DNA of 64,000 nucleotides from a virus. The notes beneath the pieces are model-generated. The model searched no databases. It saw only the letters and a list, made by a program, of their open reading frames with translations, and was not told where the DNA came from. The stretch is from the IMG/VR virus record IMGVR_UViG_3300034198_017033, positions 96,445 to 160,444 of that record; one strand, 5' to 3'. Positions 56,701-64,000 of the stretch are shown here, in pieces; the first letter of the stretch is position 1; each line of letters begins with the position of its first letter. Position numbers and translations under genes: made by a program.

Positions 56701-56819
56701 ATATTCCCAGTATCAACGTCAGTATATACACAACCTATAGTAGCTATATGTGATGGTGTACCATTACCAGTTTGGTAATATATTGAACTTATTGGTGTTG
56801 AATTAATTTTTTGTCCCAT
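53778..56819 (-). CDS. Tail fibre / structural protein (1013 aa)
   Basis: A fibre-type protein. The N-terminus (GQKINSTPISSIYYQTGNGTPSHIATIGCVYTDVDTG) looks like an attachment domain; the rest is Thr/Ser/Asn/Gly rich and beta-structured. A segment at about residues 130-270 (NNLGYQINNGQVLHITG ... TSRVSTVGYCLESN) reads like a small beta-barrel found in fibres of Bacteroidota phages. A Thr/Ala repeat-rich stalk (NNLTATTISATTVTANNLNG) is near residues 685-705. No collagen repeat or peptidase motif was seen. It lies between the sheath and adhesin genes with its own late motif 12-16 nt upstream. Probably a trimeric host-contact fibre. Confidence 0.6.
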   Translation of the reverse strand: MGQKINSTPISSIYYQTGNGTPSHIATIGCVYTDVDTGNMYINKDGLVNWVPFSDSSSSIFGNYLPLSGGTVYGNTIFTSGLTVNYLDFDTTPIVPSPTGGTLYFDSTENALSYKPVTNQNDVTVNLGQESLIKIYNNLGYQINNGQVLHITGSTITGGTPTVALANASKLGTVFTVGLAQTSGVATHDIPSGQYGFMTNFGVVRDLNTSAFTAGQEVFLSDTIDGALTNDPNDIAYTSRVSTVGYCLESNATTGKILVQITNENAVQSLTQLQVNVLLGNTISTGVFNFTGITLASSNTFNVAPVDAWLVDNTTNPLVPEVLYVKYSGQTNIPSLYYNTATETYLLLTSAGTITQQTTFPTPQQRRQNIYLGKMGHGNRTSLINAFNEPDLDVSPLSQLRDMFTPIKLINENIYPSPNSNLTFNTSSGTLFGLGIGFTTNQLNPSSISVSGNSPTTFQYRTQTGGTATNRTTIDPANYDLNGVVTSIGSPAKQATNQRIYLLQNGQFRIQYGQTKYADLTTAIAAVNTEAFTTFSNFRDNAVLIAILSVRSDATILSNIAQAKITFASKFGETVGGTGGISTTTLQQAYDNSATPEIVTNSAEGALSIKNGTGNADNVTRLLEGLNAAGNATSFIRADGDISGTTIQTNNLTATTISATTVTANNLNGLSSSATTAVNVNITEITNAPIDYNITFVGSVSGSNGLGVDSTTLTYNPSISTFKTPVMSASSTINSGTLTTTTINGSNNQSGIVVVGSNTVGGSGYVDFIKVTNTSAGATNINKTIRVNNTGAIEFINSTYLATTFSISDNGIITITSPASVTSNSATNNALNVGTKGQLFDDGNFHIHSNSGSVWINSLDGNPIRLGTQTNTGNSAVIVDTTTVGHSFFTKVQSGFNVAFGTEITMDNLKIRINGTGGSGGLVQAGAVSGSFAAYTTLVGNVAGAALQGDTNSGGITFTTTYQNISGVQKTLSAGGDTTTLHLIDTTNSRIYRITAIHCQGTTGGYTSIERMS

Positions 56820-56831
56820 ATTTTATTTATT

Positions 56832-56843
56832 TATAAATAAATA
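56832..56843 (-). promoter_or_regulatory. Putative late promoter motif (double copy)
   Basis: Minus-strand reading GATATTTATTTATAAATAAA, 12-16 nt before the ATG of the 1013-aa fibre gene. The motif appears twice in overlap. Confidence 0.45.
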
Positions 56844-56864
56844 TCATGAGTATTTTAATTTAAT

Positions 56865-57155
56865 TTAAAAACCGTAAAAAGTGTGTTTTGGGTTATTAAC
56901 AATTATTTCATTATAACCAAAATCTATTTCTCTTTCACTCATGACATCAAAGTGATACCCATCATAATATTGAGTCGGTTCAACCTCATTTCCTTCATCA
57001 TCACAAACTCCATTTAGTAATATTATTCTACCAACTTCTACTACAGCGTTTATACCTGTACCAAACAATCCGTCACTATCTATAACTTCCTTATTTATTA
57101 AATCGTTTATACCCGATTCTCTATCATTATATTTTAATTTATATATCTTTATCAT
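56865..57155 (-). CDS. Small fibre-cluster protein (96 aa)
   Basis: A 96-aa soluble protein starting MIKIYKLKYNDRESGINDLI, with a central VVEVGRIILLNG strand pair and a YDGYHFDVM segment. I do not recognise a function. The ATG overlaps the stop of the 659-aa adhesin gene by 4 bp (ATGA), so it is translationally coupled to it. Small proteins beside fibre genes are often fibre assembly helpers or cap proteins, which is the best guess here. Confidence 0.5.
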   Translation of the reverse strand: MIKIYKLKYNDRESGINDLINKEVIDSDGLFGTGINAVVEVGRIILLNGVCDDEGNEVEPTQYYDGYHFDVMSEREIDFGYNEIIVNNPKHTFYGF

Positions 57156-59131
57156 AATGTGGTTAATTGTATTACTTGTTCATCTGTTAATTGTGTTTTC
57201 CATAAAGCTACTAATTCAAATCTAGCTGTAGCTCTTTCGCTTACTGAACCTAAGTTTAGTTCATTTAGTACTGCGGTAAAATCGGTTTGTGTTGCGTATG
57301 TGTGTGTAAAAATTATAGCACCATTAATAAAAACTTTAAAACCTAAATTTGAATAAACAAAGGCAATGTTTTTTTTAAAAACAATTGGTGATGTCAGAAC
57401 AGTTGAATTTACAGCTGTACCATTTTTAGTTATTGCGCATTCAACTTTTCCATCATTACTTGCACAGAATATTGCGATTCTGTTAAGTGTTGTACTTCCA
57501 CTGTTTCTTATTCTTAAAACAATCCCTCTATCAAACTGGTACCCCTTAACTAACAAAGTACCTTCTGTTTGACCTATAAGATTTTCAATACCTACCTTAG
57601 TAAGTGTTTCAGCGTTTTTTGTAACTGATGAGGCACCTGTTGTTATTGGGTTATAGGTTAGAGGTAGTGTAGAACCTGCTGCCGCACCTTGTTGGTACCC
57701 TAACCCTAAAATAGTACTACCCGTAATTGGGACTTGACTAGTCAAGTCCCCTACAAACCCTACCCTAACTTGAGAAAATTGTCCAGTTGAGGCGTTATCC
57801 ATATGCATGTATAACGCATATGTGTTTTCATTTATTTTAGTAATAGTACCTGTATTACCACTTAAATAATAATCTCTTGCTGTTAATGTACTAAATTGAT
57901 AAATAACTTGTGTTGCGTTTGTGTAGTTTATTCCAAAAAAATCTGATGATGGATTTTTAACAAAAAAACACAAACGTTGAATTGGAAACCCTCTAGTATC
58001 AAATTGTCTTATACTAAAAGTGCTCGACAAAAACGTTCCACTACTGAAATTATAATCAAACCCATCAAAACCTTCCCCAAATGCATTAGGTATTGTTGCC
58101 ACTTGAATAGCGTTTGTGTTATTTGTATAACCAGATGTAATATTGTTATTTGTCCAACTATTTGTAAGTTGTGGTTCAGTAAGGAGTGTCGGACATGTGG
58201 TACCACTATAATCCAATCTAGGTATATTTATTCTTGTACTTGTTGGCCAATAGTCTTGTACATTACCCCCAACTGTAAGTTGCAAACCCCAAATATACAC
58301 ACCATCCACACCATTACCTGTTGTTTTTATTGTGTCACCTAGAGATACTGCCAATCTATTGTTTGTAGTTGATGACGCTGTGAGTATCTTAAATCCTATT
58401 CTAAACCAACCATTACCTACATTTTCAATAAAACTATTAGAAATATTTGTTAAACCATCAGATGACGTAAGTTGAGAATTTGTGATTTCACCTGATTGTA
58501 AATTTACTTGAACAAAAACTAATGTAGTAAGGTTTAGAGAAGTTGAAACCGATAAAATAAATCTGACACTATTTAAACCATTGTATTTTAAATAAACTGA
58601 AGCATTACCGATAAATGGATTGAATAATGTATTTGCAAACCCTTCTGAAATTATCGATGTTATTGAAGTACTTCCAGCGTAACTATAAGTAACACCTGAG
58701 TTACCTACTATATTATAAGCTGTGTTACTGTTGTTAGGGTCGGTTAGTGTATTATTAGTTATTGTTACATTTCTTTTTGTAAATGTTGAGTTTTCTAATT
58801 GAGATGTATATTGAAGTTGGTTATACGGAACGGTTTCTAGAAGACCCTGTGAATTAACCCTTGTTGCTACTGTAGCTCTTGTAACTGCAAAATCTGTTGT
58901 TCCATCATTTGGAACAACACTAAATAATTTAGTCTCTTCATAACCGTTTGGTGTTATAACTAAACTTGCCGAATCTAGTAACCCCTTATATTCTAAACCA
59001 TTAAGTTGTGTGTACAAACAATTCTCAGCTTCAAATCTACCTAAATCTGAAAAAATTCTATTTTTAAACAATAGAATAATATTTCTTATTTTTGATGTCA
59101 GTGTAAATAACATCAGTCTTCTTAAACTCAT
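57152..59131 (-). CDS. Putative receptor-binding/adhesin protein with LamG-like C-terminus (659 aa)
   Basis: Residues about 90-115 (RATVATRVNSQGLLETVPYN) are a phrase common in phage spike and adhesin proteins. The C-terminal 160 residues look like a concanavalin/LamG fold: GTLLVKGYQF, VVLRIRN-type strands, FKVFINGAIIFTHTY and FELVALWKTQLTDEQVIQL near the end. Such domains bind surface sugars. The N-terminal 25 residues (RRLMLFTLTSKIRNIILLFK) are hydrophobic and basic, perhaps a hinge or start-site artefact. Between lie beta-rich, Thr/Ser-rich segments. It follows the repeat-bearing fibre by 6 bp. Receptor binding is inferred. Confidence 0.6.
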   Translation of the reverse strand: MSLRRLMLFTLTSKIRNIILLFKNRIFSDLGRFEAENCLYTQLNGLEYKGLLDSASLVITPNGYEETKLFSVVPNDGTTDFAVTRATVATRVNSQGLLETVPYNQLQYTSQLENSTFTKRNVTITNNTLTDPNNSNTAYNIVGNSGVTYSYAGSTSITSIISEGFANTLFNPFIGNASVYLKYNGLNSVRFILSVSTSLNLTTLVFVQVNLQSGEITNSQLTSSDGLTNISNSFIENVGNGWFRIGFKILTASSTTNNRLAVSLGDTIKTTGNGVDGVYIWGLQLTVGGNVQDYWPTSTRINIPRLDYSGTTCPTLLTEPQLTNSWTNNNITSGYTNNTNAIQVATIPNAFGEGFDGFDYNFSSGTFLSSTFSIRQFDTRGFPIQRLCFFVKNPSSDFFGINYTNATQVIYQFSTLTARDYYLSGNTGTITKINENTYALYMHMDNASTGQFSQVRVGFVGDLTSQVPITGSTILGLGYQQGAAAGSTLPLTYNPITTGASSVTKNAETLTKVGIENLIGQTEGTLLVKGYQFDRGIVLRIRNSGSTTLNRIAIFCASNDGKVECAITKNGTAVNSTVLTSPIVFKKNIAFVYSNLGFKVFINGAIIFTHTYATQTDFTAVLNELNLGSVSERATARFELVALWKTQLTDEQVIQLTTL

Positions 59132-59137
59132 AACTTA

Positions 59138-61186
59138 TTACCTTTGATTTATAGAATAAATAATTTCTGTTGGTGCTATATATGTACAAAAAATATAATT
59201 TATCGTACCAGCAGAATAATTACCACTACCACTTAATTTTTTATATTGACTCTCAAATGTAGGTGTAGTGCTACCACTATGTATTAAAATGTTTGTAACA
59301 CCCAAAAGAGCACCAGTAACATTTGCTGTAATAGCGCTGCTAGTTTCTGGTGTTAAAAGTGTTCCATATACAGTATCTGTAATAAAAGATAATGTAACAC
59401 CACTACTAATTGCCGCTTGTGTCGGTAAAGGGTTATATCCGTTATATGTTGTCGCAGTAAGACCACCTTGTATCCTTGTATCACCAGATACATGTAATGA
59501 ATGTGTTGGTTGCACCACATTAATACCAATTCTACCAGTGGATAAAGCACCAGTAAATGGATTGGTACTACCATTACTGTTAAAATATGTGTTAGAACCA
59601 AACAACACACCACCTATATTGATACTATCTTGTGTACCAGTTGGTAAACTAATATTAGTCCCTATAATTATATTATTTGAACCTATTGATAAACTAGCAC
59701 CAGTAGCACTCCCAACATTAAAACCAATAAGTGTTGAATAACTGGCACCTGTTACTTGAGAACCAGCTAGATAACCAATAAAGTTAGAACTACTTGAATT
59801 TATAGTTTTATAACCAGCTCTATACCCAAAAAAGTTAGAAAAAGTAGCATTAGTTGCCTCACGACCAGTTTCTTGACCTAAAAAGTTTGAATCATTAGCA
59901 TTGGTTGCATAAAAACCAGCATTTTCACCAATAAAGTTTGAATTACTTGCATCGGTTGCATAAACACCAGCTTGATTACCAAAAAAGTTAGAATTATTAA
60001 CATCGGTTGCTAGAGCACCAGCATAACCAAAAAAGTTAGAATAATTTGCTTCTATTGTTTGATAACCAGCACTATTACCAATAAAGTTAGAACCACTTAC
60101 AGTAGTTGCAGAAAAACCAGCGCTATTACCTAAAAAATTACAATTACTTGCATCGGTTGCTTCACGACCAGCACCATTGCCAAAAAAGTTTGAATTAGAC
60201 GCATTGGTTGCACTGTTACCAGCAACATAACCAAAAAAGTTAGAATCACTTACAGTAGTTGCATTATATCCAGCTTGATAACCAAAAAAGTTAGAACTTT
60301 CCGCTTCGGTTGAATCAAAACCAGCTTCATAACCTATAAAGTTAGAATTATTAGCAGTTGTACCACTACCAGCATATTGTCCAACAACAAACATATTTTC
60401 ATTTAAGGCTTCAGCGCCATCACCTATTGCAATACTATTAGCCGAATACACTATAGGTCTAATGCTTGGTGAACCAGAAAATTCAGCATAGTATTTTATT
60501 GGTAAATTTTCATATGTTGTAGCTGATATTGTGTTAGCAGTTAATGAATCAAATTTATTTATGGCTACATTAATATTGTTGTTATCGTTTCTAGTTAACC
60601 TTAAATTATCATTATTAAATGTTGCACCAGTAACAAAAATATCTGTAAAACCAGTTAAAAAACCAGTAACATTAAAGGTTCCACCAGTATTATTAGTAAA
60701 AGTAGCGGTACCTGTCGATGGGTTATAAGTACCACCAGTTATAGTAAGGTCACTTGCAAGAATAGAAAGGCTTTGCGTAAAATTAACACCATCATTTCTT
60801 TTTACTGTTAAATCATAATTAGACGTATTAAACGTTAAACCACTAACATATATGTCATCTGACGGTGTAAAATACCCACCAATTGTAATTGTGTTTCCAC
60901 TACTATCAAATAATCTAGTAGTACCAGCAGAATATGTACCACCAGTAATATACGTATCTTGAGTTGAAATACCAGTTAAATTTGAACCATCACCATAAAA
61001 AGTAACAGCACTAAAAGCTAAATTAGTGCTCACTCCACCAATACCCATAATTATTTCAGTGTTTCCACTACATGATATAAGGTTGTTAGTATAAAATGCT
61101 GTACATGCACTATACACTTCAACACCGTCTACTGGTTCTATAATAAACGTTTCGTTTATACTTAAAGATTTTGTTCCATTATTCAT
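59138..61186 (-). CDS. Tail fibre with 17-residue tandem beta-helix repeats (682 aa)
   Basis: The middle of the protein (about residues 272-490) is built from 12-13 tandem repeats of the type SNFFGYQAGxxATxAxx, each 17 aa, which should fold as a triangular beta-helix with Asn/Phe and Gly ladders. The N-terminal 270 residues hold Thr/Gly-rich beta segments (TGGTYSAGTTRLFDSSGN, TGGTYNPSTGTATFT). The C-terminus after residue 490 is different and is probably the tip domain. It overlaps the ATG of the next gene upstream by one base (TAATG). Such repeats are typical of trimeric or spike-like adhesins; copy number may vary between strains. Confidence 0.65.
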   Translation of the reverse strand: MNNGTKSLSINETFIIEPVDGVEVYSACTAFYTNNLISCSGNTEIIMGIGGVSTNLAFSAVTFYGDGSNLTGISTQDTYITGGTYSAGTTRLFDSSGNTITIGGYFTPSDDIYVSGLTFNTSNYDLTVKRNDGVNFTQSLSILASDLTITGGTYNPSTGTATFTNNTGGTFNVTGFLTGFTDIFVTGATFNNDNLRLTRNDNNNINVAINKFDSLTANTISATTYENLPIKYYAEFSGSPSIRPIVYSANSIAIGDGAEALNENMFVVGQYAGSGTTANNSNFIGYEAGFDSTEAESSNFFGYQAGYNATTVSDSNFFGYVAGNSATNASNSNFFGNGAGREATDASNCNFLGNSAGFSATTVSGSNFIGNSAGYQTIEANYSNFFGYAGALATDVNNSNFFGNQAGVYATDASNSNFIGENAGFYATNANDSNFLGQETGREATNATFSNFFGYRAGYKTINSSSSNFIGYLAGSQVTGASYSTLIGFNVGSATGASLSIGSNNIIIGTNISLPTGTQDSINIGGVLFGSNTYFNSNGSTNPFTGALSTGRIGINVVQPTHSLHVSGDTRIQGGLTATTYNGYNPLPTQAAISSGVTLSFITDTVYGTLLTPETSSAITANVTGALLGVTNILIHSGSTTPTFESQYKKLSGSGNYSAGTINYIFCTYIAPTEIIYSINQR
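59715..60372 (-). repeat. Tandem 51-bp repeats within fibre gene
   Basis: About 12-13 diverged copies of a 51-bp unit recognisable on the plus strand by CCAAAAAAGTTAGAA and CCAGC. One copy is 3 bp short. The unit keeps the reading frame and codes for the 17-aa repeat. Confidence 0.8.
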
Positions 61187-62247
61187 TATGATGTAATTGT
61201 TGTTCCTACTAATTTAAATTCACTTACAGCTAAATAGTTTTTAGTGACTTTTATTGTTATAATATCATTTGCACTTAATATTAAAGGTGTGTTCATTATT
61301 GTACCATCAAATATCGTTGAACCATTAGATATAATTGTTATTCTAGATATATTCTTAACATCTATTAATTGAGTAAAGTTTACATCATATTGTAAAGTAA
61401 AACTAAATTGATTATTAGACCTAGGTTTAAAAATAAAAGCATAATTAGCTATATTATCTTTTCTAGACGCATCAAATAAAACATCGTTAAATATTTTTCT
61501 CTCATCAATTTCTAAAGCCATTACAGTTCTATTTATAGTTGGAATTACCTCATATTGAGATTCATCTAACAAATAACCCAATAAAGTCACTTCAAAAGTT
61601 TGAACATAAAATCTTTTATTTTCAAAGTCATCAATATTACTCTCATCACCTATAGACTCTAAATGCAATGGCATCGGATGACCTTTTACGTTTATATAAC
61701 ATTGTCTAGATTGAAAGGCTAATTGAATAGCTGTATTAAATAAATTTAAGTCTTTCATTTTAGTTGTAAAGATTCTAATCTCATAAGTTAAATCAACTGA
61801 GACTGGTTGTGGTACTTTGTATAAATCAACACCACTTCTAGCACCATCCCATGTTGGTACTTTCATATAAGTGTAAGTACGACGACCTGGGATGTTCCAT
61901 AAACCAGCTTGATTTTGACCTTGTTGTATATCTGGTTTTCTAAGTATTGTTATAAATGGCATGCTTATATTTTTATACTTATCGGTGAAACTCCATGTTT
62001 TAGTAAATTCATTCCATCTTTGTATCGTTAAAAATATAACAGGTACCTTCTCTCCATCAATACTGATAGATAAACCATCTTCAGAATTAAAAAAATCAAC
62101 AACTGAAGAATCCATATCTTCAGCGTTTACACCCCTAGGTAAAAAAGTACCTTGGTCAGCAATACCGTCAAGAATTTCTTGACGTCTCTCTGGACCAATC
62201 TTACCATTGGTAATATCTATATTTGTTATGTATCCTTTTGGCATCAT
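61186..62247 (-). CDS. Putative tail completion / sheath-terminator protein (353 aa)
   Basis: No certain family. The middle (TYEIRIFTTKMKDLNLFNTA, then QSRQCYINVKGHPMPLHLES and FENKRFYVQTFEVTLLGYLL) has the layout of tail-terminator or neck proteins that cap tube and sheath in T4-type phages (gp15/gp3-like): a strand-rich core and a helix that contacts the neighbour subunit. The N-terminal part (residues 1-120) is unusual, and the C-terminus (IVISNG-type strands) is short. The start could be at 62247 or at the next ATG 3 bp later. It follows the 175-aa gene by 5 bp. Function is inferred from context and loose resemblance. Confidence 0.45.
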   Translation of the reverse strand: MMPKGYITNIDITNGKIGPERRQEILDGIADQGTFLPRGVNAEDMDSSVVDFFNSEDGLSISIDGEKVPVIFLTIQRWNEFTKTWSFTDKYKNISMPFITILRKPDIQQGQNQAGLWNIPGRRTYTYMKVPTWDGARSGVDLYKVPQPVSVDLTYEIRIFTTKMKDLNLFNTAIQLAFQSRQCYINVKGHPMPLHLESIGDESNIDDFENKRFYVQTFEVTLLGYLLDESQYEVIPTINRTVMALEIDERKIFNDVLFDASRKDNIANYAFIFKPRSNNQFSFTLQYDVNFTQLIDVKNISRITIISNGSTIFDGTIMNTPLILSANDIITIKVTKNYLAVSEFKLVGTTITS

Positions 62248-62252
62248 AATTA

Positions 62253-62780
62253 TTAAACTCCTTTAAATTCGTTATATTCAACACTTGCACACAATATAGT
62301 TCTAAAGGCACCCTTATAACCCATAATTGTATGTTTATTGTCATAGTTTTTCACACCATCATTAACAACACTAAAATATCTTATTTCAGTTTCAGTAACT
62401 GGGTATCCAATATAATCACCATAACTTATCTGTGTTTTTAAATCAGTTAGTTGAGCATCATAAATTCCAAAAGTCAATTGCCCATCTTGTAAGTATCTAA
62501 GGCTACCGTTTCCATTATACGCTTTATTTTCAGCTTCAGCCATTATAGGAATTACCTTTAACTCAACTGGTGGGAAATATCTTATACCATCAGCCGATGC
62601 TTCACCATAAACATTATCGAATTCTGTCATATCGCGGTCAACTCTATAAAGGATAACTGTAAAATTTCCATCACCTTCAATTGCCTCGCGACCCATTGAA
62701 ATCTCTAAATTAAAATCTTCTTCAGAGAAAAATTTATTGATTCTAGTTATGGGTGTGATATTGTTATTTTGATTGTTCAT
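62253..62780 (-). CDS. Putative neck / head-tail connector protein (175 aa)
   Basis: The first minus-strand gene of the run. The sequence (INKFFSEEDFNLEISMGREA, FTVILYRVDRDMTEFDNVYG, PVTETEIRYFSVVNDGVKN) is beta-rich, with a charged N-terminus and no enzyme motif. Its position directly before the tail-completion candidate and fibres suggests a neck or head-tail joining protein, although I cannot assign it to gp13 or gp14 with confidence. The ATG at 62780 has a late motif at 62795-62802, 14 nt upstream. Confidence 0.45.
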   Translation of the reverse strand: MNNQNNNITPITRINKFFSEEDFNLEISMGREAIEGDGNFTVILYRVDRDMTEFDNVYGEASADGIRYFPPVELKVIPIMAEAENKAYNGNGSLRYLQDGQLTFGIYDAQLTDLKTQISYGDYIGYPVTETEIRYFSVVNDGVKNYDNKHTIMGYKGAFRTILCASVEYNEFKGV

Positions 62781-62794
62781 ATATGTATTTTTAT

Positions 62795-62802
62795 TATAAA
62801 TA
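62795..62802 (-). promoter_or_regulatory. Putative late promoter motif at the strand switch
   Basis: Minus-strand reading AAATATTTATAATAAAAAT, 14 nt before the ATG of the 175-aa gene. Confidence 0.5.
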
Positions 62803-62831
62803 TTTATATTTTAAATAATAACTTAAAACCC

Positions 62832-62860
62832 TTGATTTTTATTTATTTTTTTATTATATT
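62832..62860 (+). promoter_or_regulatory. Possible promoter for SNF2 helicase
   Basis: TTGATT (62832-62837), 17-nt spacer, TATATT (62855-62860) on the plus strand, 36 nt before the proposed helicase start. AT-rich surroundings make chance matches likely. Confidence 0.3.
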
Positions 62861-62895
62861 TAAATGTTATAACGTAAAAAAAAAGAATATGTAGA

Positions 62896-64000
62896 TTGAT
62901 TAAATTAGACGATATAAAAGGTCGTTCAGCATTAGATATGTTAGAAACATATGATGGGTATAATCCATACATACTAACACTTAAGGCTGAATATTTAAAG
63001 ACAAAAAAATTGCTGTTAACTGACACGCAATCAAGATATATTATAGATAATGTAGATAGAGACCCACAATTCATGAATCGTGTGGTTAATATTACCGAAT
63101 ATTTAGGTGAAGAATTAAAAACAAAAATGGAATTAGATTTTACACCCAAAAGAATTCTTATCGAATTTATGTTAGCTGAAACAGAAAAAGCTTACCACGT
63201 TTATGGGAAACTAACTAAAAAAAGTGAATCTAAATTGCTTTGGTTACCAAAAACACAAGTAACAGATGACCCATATTTTGAATCCATAAATGTCAATGTT
63301 GATTTTACTAAATACAATGATGTGTTAAGTAAATTAGGTAAAAAATTATATCAACACCAAGAAGAAGGTATAAAATTTTTATTATCTAGAAACGGGTGTA
63401 TACTTGCTGATGATATGGGTCTAGGTAAATCTATCCAATCAATTATCGCTGCAATAGAAAGTGGTGCAAAAAAAATACTTATCGTATGCCCATCATCAAC
63501 AAAGATTAACTGGGAACGAGAAATAAACGTTTTTTCTAATGAAACAACAATTATTGATGGAAAGAAATTTTCAGATTCTAAATTCACGATAATAAACTTT
63601 GATATCCTTAAAAATTTTCACACACTAGTAAAAAAAGGTAAAGAAAACGAACACCCTACAATACATAGACAATTAGCTGAAGCTGGTTATGATTTATGTA
63701 TAATAGATGAAGCTCACTATCTTAAAAATAATGATAGTATTAGAGGTAAAATTATGGTCGAACTATCAACTAAACATAATATAGAAAAAGTTTGGTTATT
63801 AACTGGTACACCAGTTGCTAACAGACCTATGGATTTCTTTAATTTATTAAAGATTATAAAGTCTCCTATAGCTAATAATTGGCAACACTATGCAACTAGA
63901 TACTGTGAAGGTAGAAAGTTCTTTAGAACGCTTAAAAATGGTCAAAAAAAACAAATATGGCTTACTGATGGTGCTAGTAATTTAGAAGAATTGGCATCTA
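62896..64000 (+). CDS. SNF2-family ATP-dependent helicase (partial, 3' end outside window)
   Basis: The SF2 helicase core starts near residue 155: YQHQEEGIKFLL, Walker A ADDMGLGKS (about residues 171-179), ILIVCPSSTKINWERE (motif Ia), IIDEAHYLKN (motif II, DEAH) and WLLTGTPVAN (motif III). These are diagnostic for SNF2 translocases; phages use them for recombination and repair (compare UvsW or Dda in T4). The N-terminal 150 residues are of unknown fold. There is an in-frame stop at 62875 and no ATG until 62938; the TTG at 62896 gives a coding-like N-terminus and is preferred, with ATG 62938 as the alternative. It is the first gene on the plus strand and diverges from the tail genes. Confidence 0.85.
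   Translation, partial: MIKLDDIKGRSALDMLETYDGYNPYILTLKAEYLKTKKLLLTDTQSRYIIDNVDRDPQFMNRVVNITEYLGEELKTKMELDFTPKRILIEFMLAETEKAYHVYGKLTKKSESKLLWLPKTQVTDDPYFESINVNVDFTKYNDVLSKLGKKLYQHQEEGIKFLLSRNGCILADDMGLGKSIQSIIAAIESGAKKILIVCPSSTKINWEREINVFSNETTIIDGKKFSDSKFTIINFDILKNFHTLVKKGKENEHPTIHRQLAEAGYDLCIIDEAHYLKNNDSIRGKIMVELSTKHNIEKVWLLTGTPVANRPMDFFNLLKIIKSPIANNWQHYATRYCEGRKFFRTLKNGQKKQIWLTDGASNLEELAS

Noticed and set aside
59268-59741. 157-aa plus-strand ORF opposite the fibre gene
   Set aside because: Antisense to the repeat-bearing fibre; no domain, composition Pro/Val rich as expected for the complement of Gly/Thr-rich codons.
59715-60372. CRISPR-like appearance of regular 51-bp repeats
   Set aside because: Repeats are diverged, contiguous, in frame and code for a fibre protein; there are no unique spacers or cas genes.
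62823-63587. Two minus-strand ORFs (108 and 78 aa) under the SNF2 helicase
   Set aside because: Antisense to a helicase with clear motifs I, II and III; no start context and no similarity.
1-64000. tRNA genes, integrase, insertion sequences
   Set aside because: I looked for CCA-ended cloverleaf-type sequences and for transposase or integrase motifs in the gaps and translated frames and saw none; gaps are too short and AT-rich.

Overview
The window is a 64 kb piece of a large, AT-rich, T4-like contractile-tailed phage genome (myovirus type) that probably infects a member of the Bacteroidota. The phage assignment rests on a recognisable T4-type set: tail sheath, tail tube, tape measure, gp26/gp51-like tail chaperones, gp53-, gp25- and gp6-like baseplate wedge proteins, UvsX recombinase, gp32-like SSB, gp41/DnaB-type helicase, 5'-nuclease and class I ribonucleotide reductase. 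The host inference rests on three points. SprB-type repeats (known from flavobacterial gliding adhesins) occur in one baseplate protein. A few promoters match the Bacteroidota consensus TTG/TTTG-N18-20-TAnnTTTG. Start codons are preceded by A-rich leaders and not by Shine-Dalgarno sites.

Layout. Almost everything is read from the minus strand, so transcription runs from high to low coordinates. 62.8-56.8 kb holds neck/tail-completion candidates and three fibre or adhesin genes, one with 17-residue tandem repeats. 53.5-42.2 kb holds sheath, tube, a packaged-effector candidate (ADP-ribosyltransferase-like), a second tube-like protein, the gp26/gp51 pair and the tape measure. 42.0-31.5 kb holds a hub-type cluster: a 1301-aa protein with an OmpA-like domain, gp53 and a 2083-aa hub with lysozyme and SGNH-esterase domains. 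31.5-20.9 kb holds the DNA replication, recombination and nucleotide genes. 20.8-0.1 kb holds baseplate wedge and peripheral baseplate genes (gp25, gp6, then very large proteins of mostly unknown fold). Two genes lie on the plus strand: a 49-aa ribbon-helix-helix-like protein at 53.6 kb and an SNF2-type helicase that starts at 62.9 kb and runs off the window.

Regulation. A motif read on the minus strand as ATATTTATAA lies upstream of at least 14 transcription units, mostly virion genes, often 11-16 nt before the start codon. It is the best candidate for the phage late promoter. Host-like promoters instead precede the SSB/replication block. Eight hairpin terminators separate the units.

The most interesting items are: a set of unrelated proteins sharing short N-terminal peptides that end in an (I/L)xE site, as in T4 capsid-targeting sequences, one of them on an ADP-ribosyltransferase-like protein (a possible Alt analogue); a probable frameshift joining gp26-like and gp51-like chaperones; the small opposite-strand DNA-binding protein with its own palindrome; and baseplate proteins carrying SprB-like, OmpA-like, lysozyme and esterase domains. 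No tRNA, CRISPR array, insertion sequence or integrase was seen.
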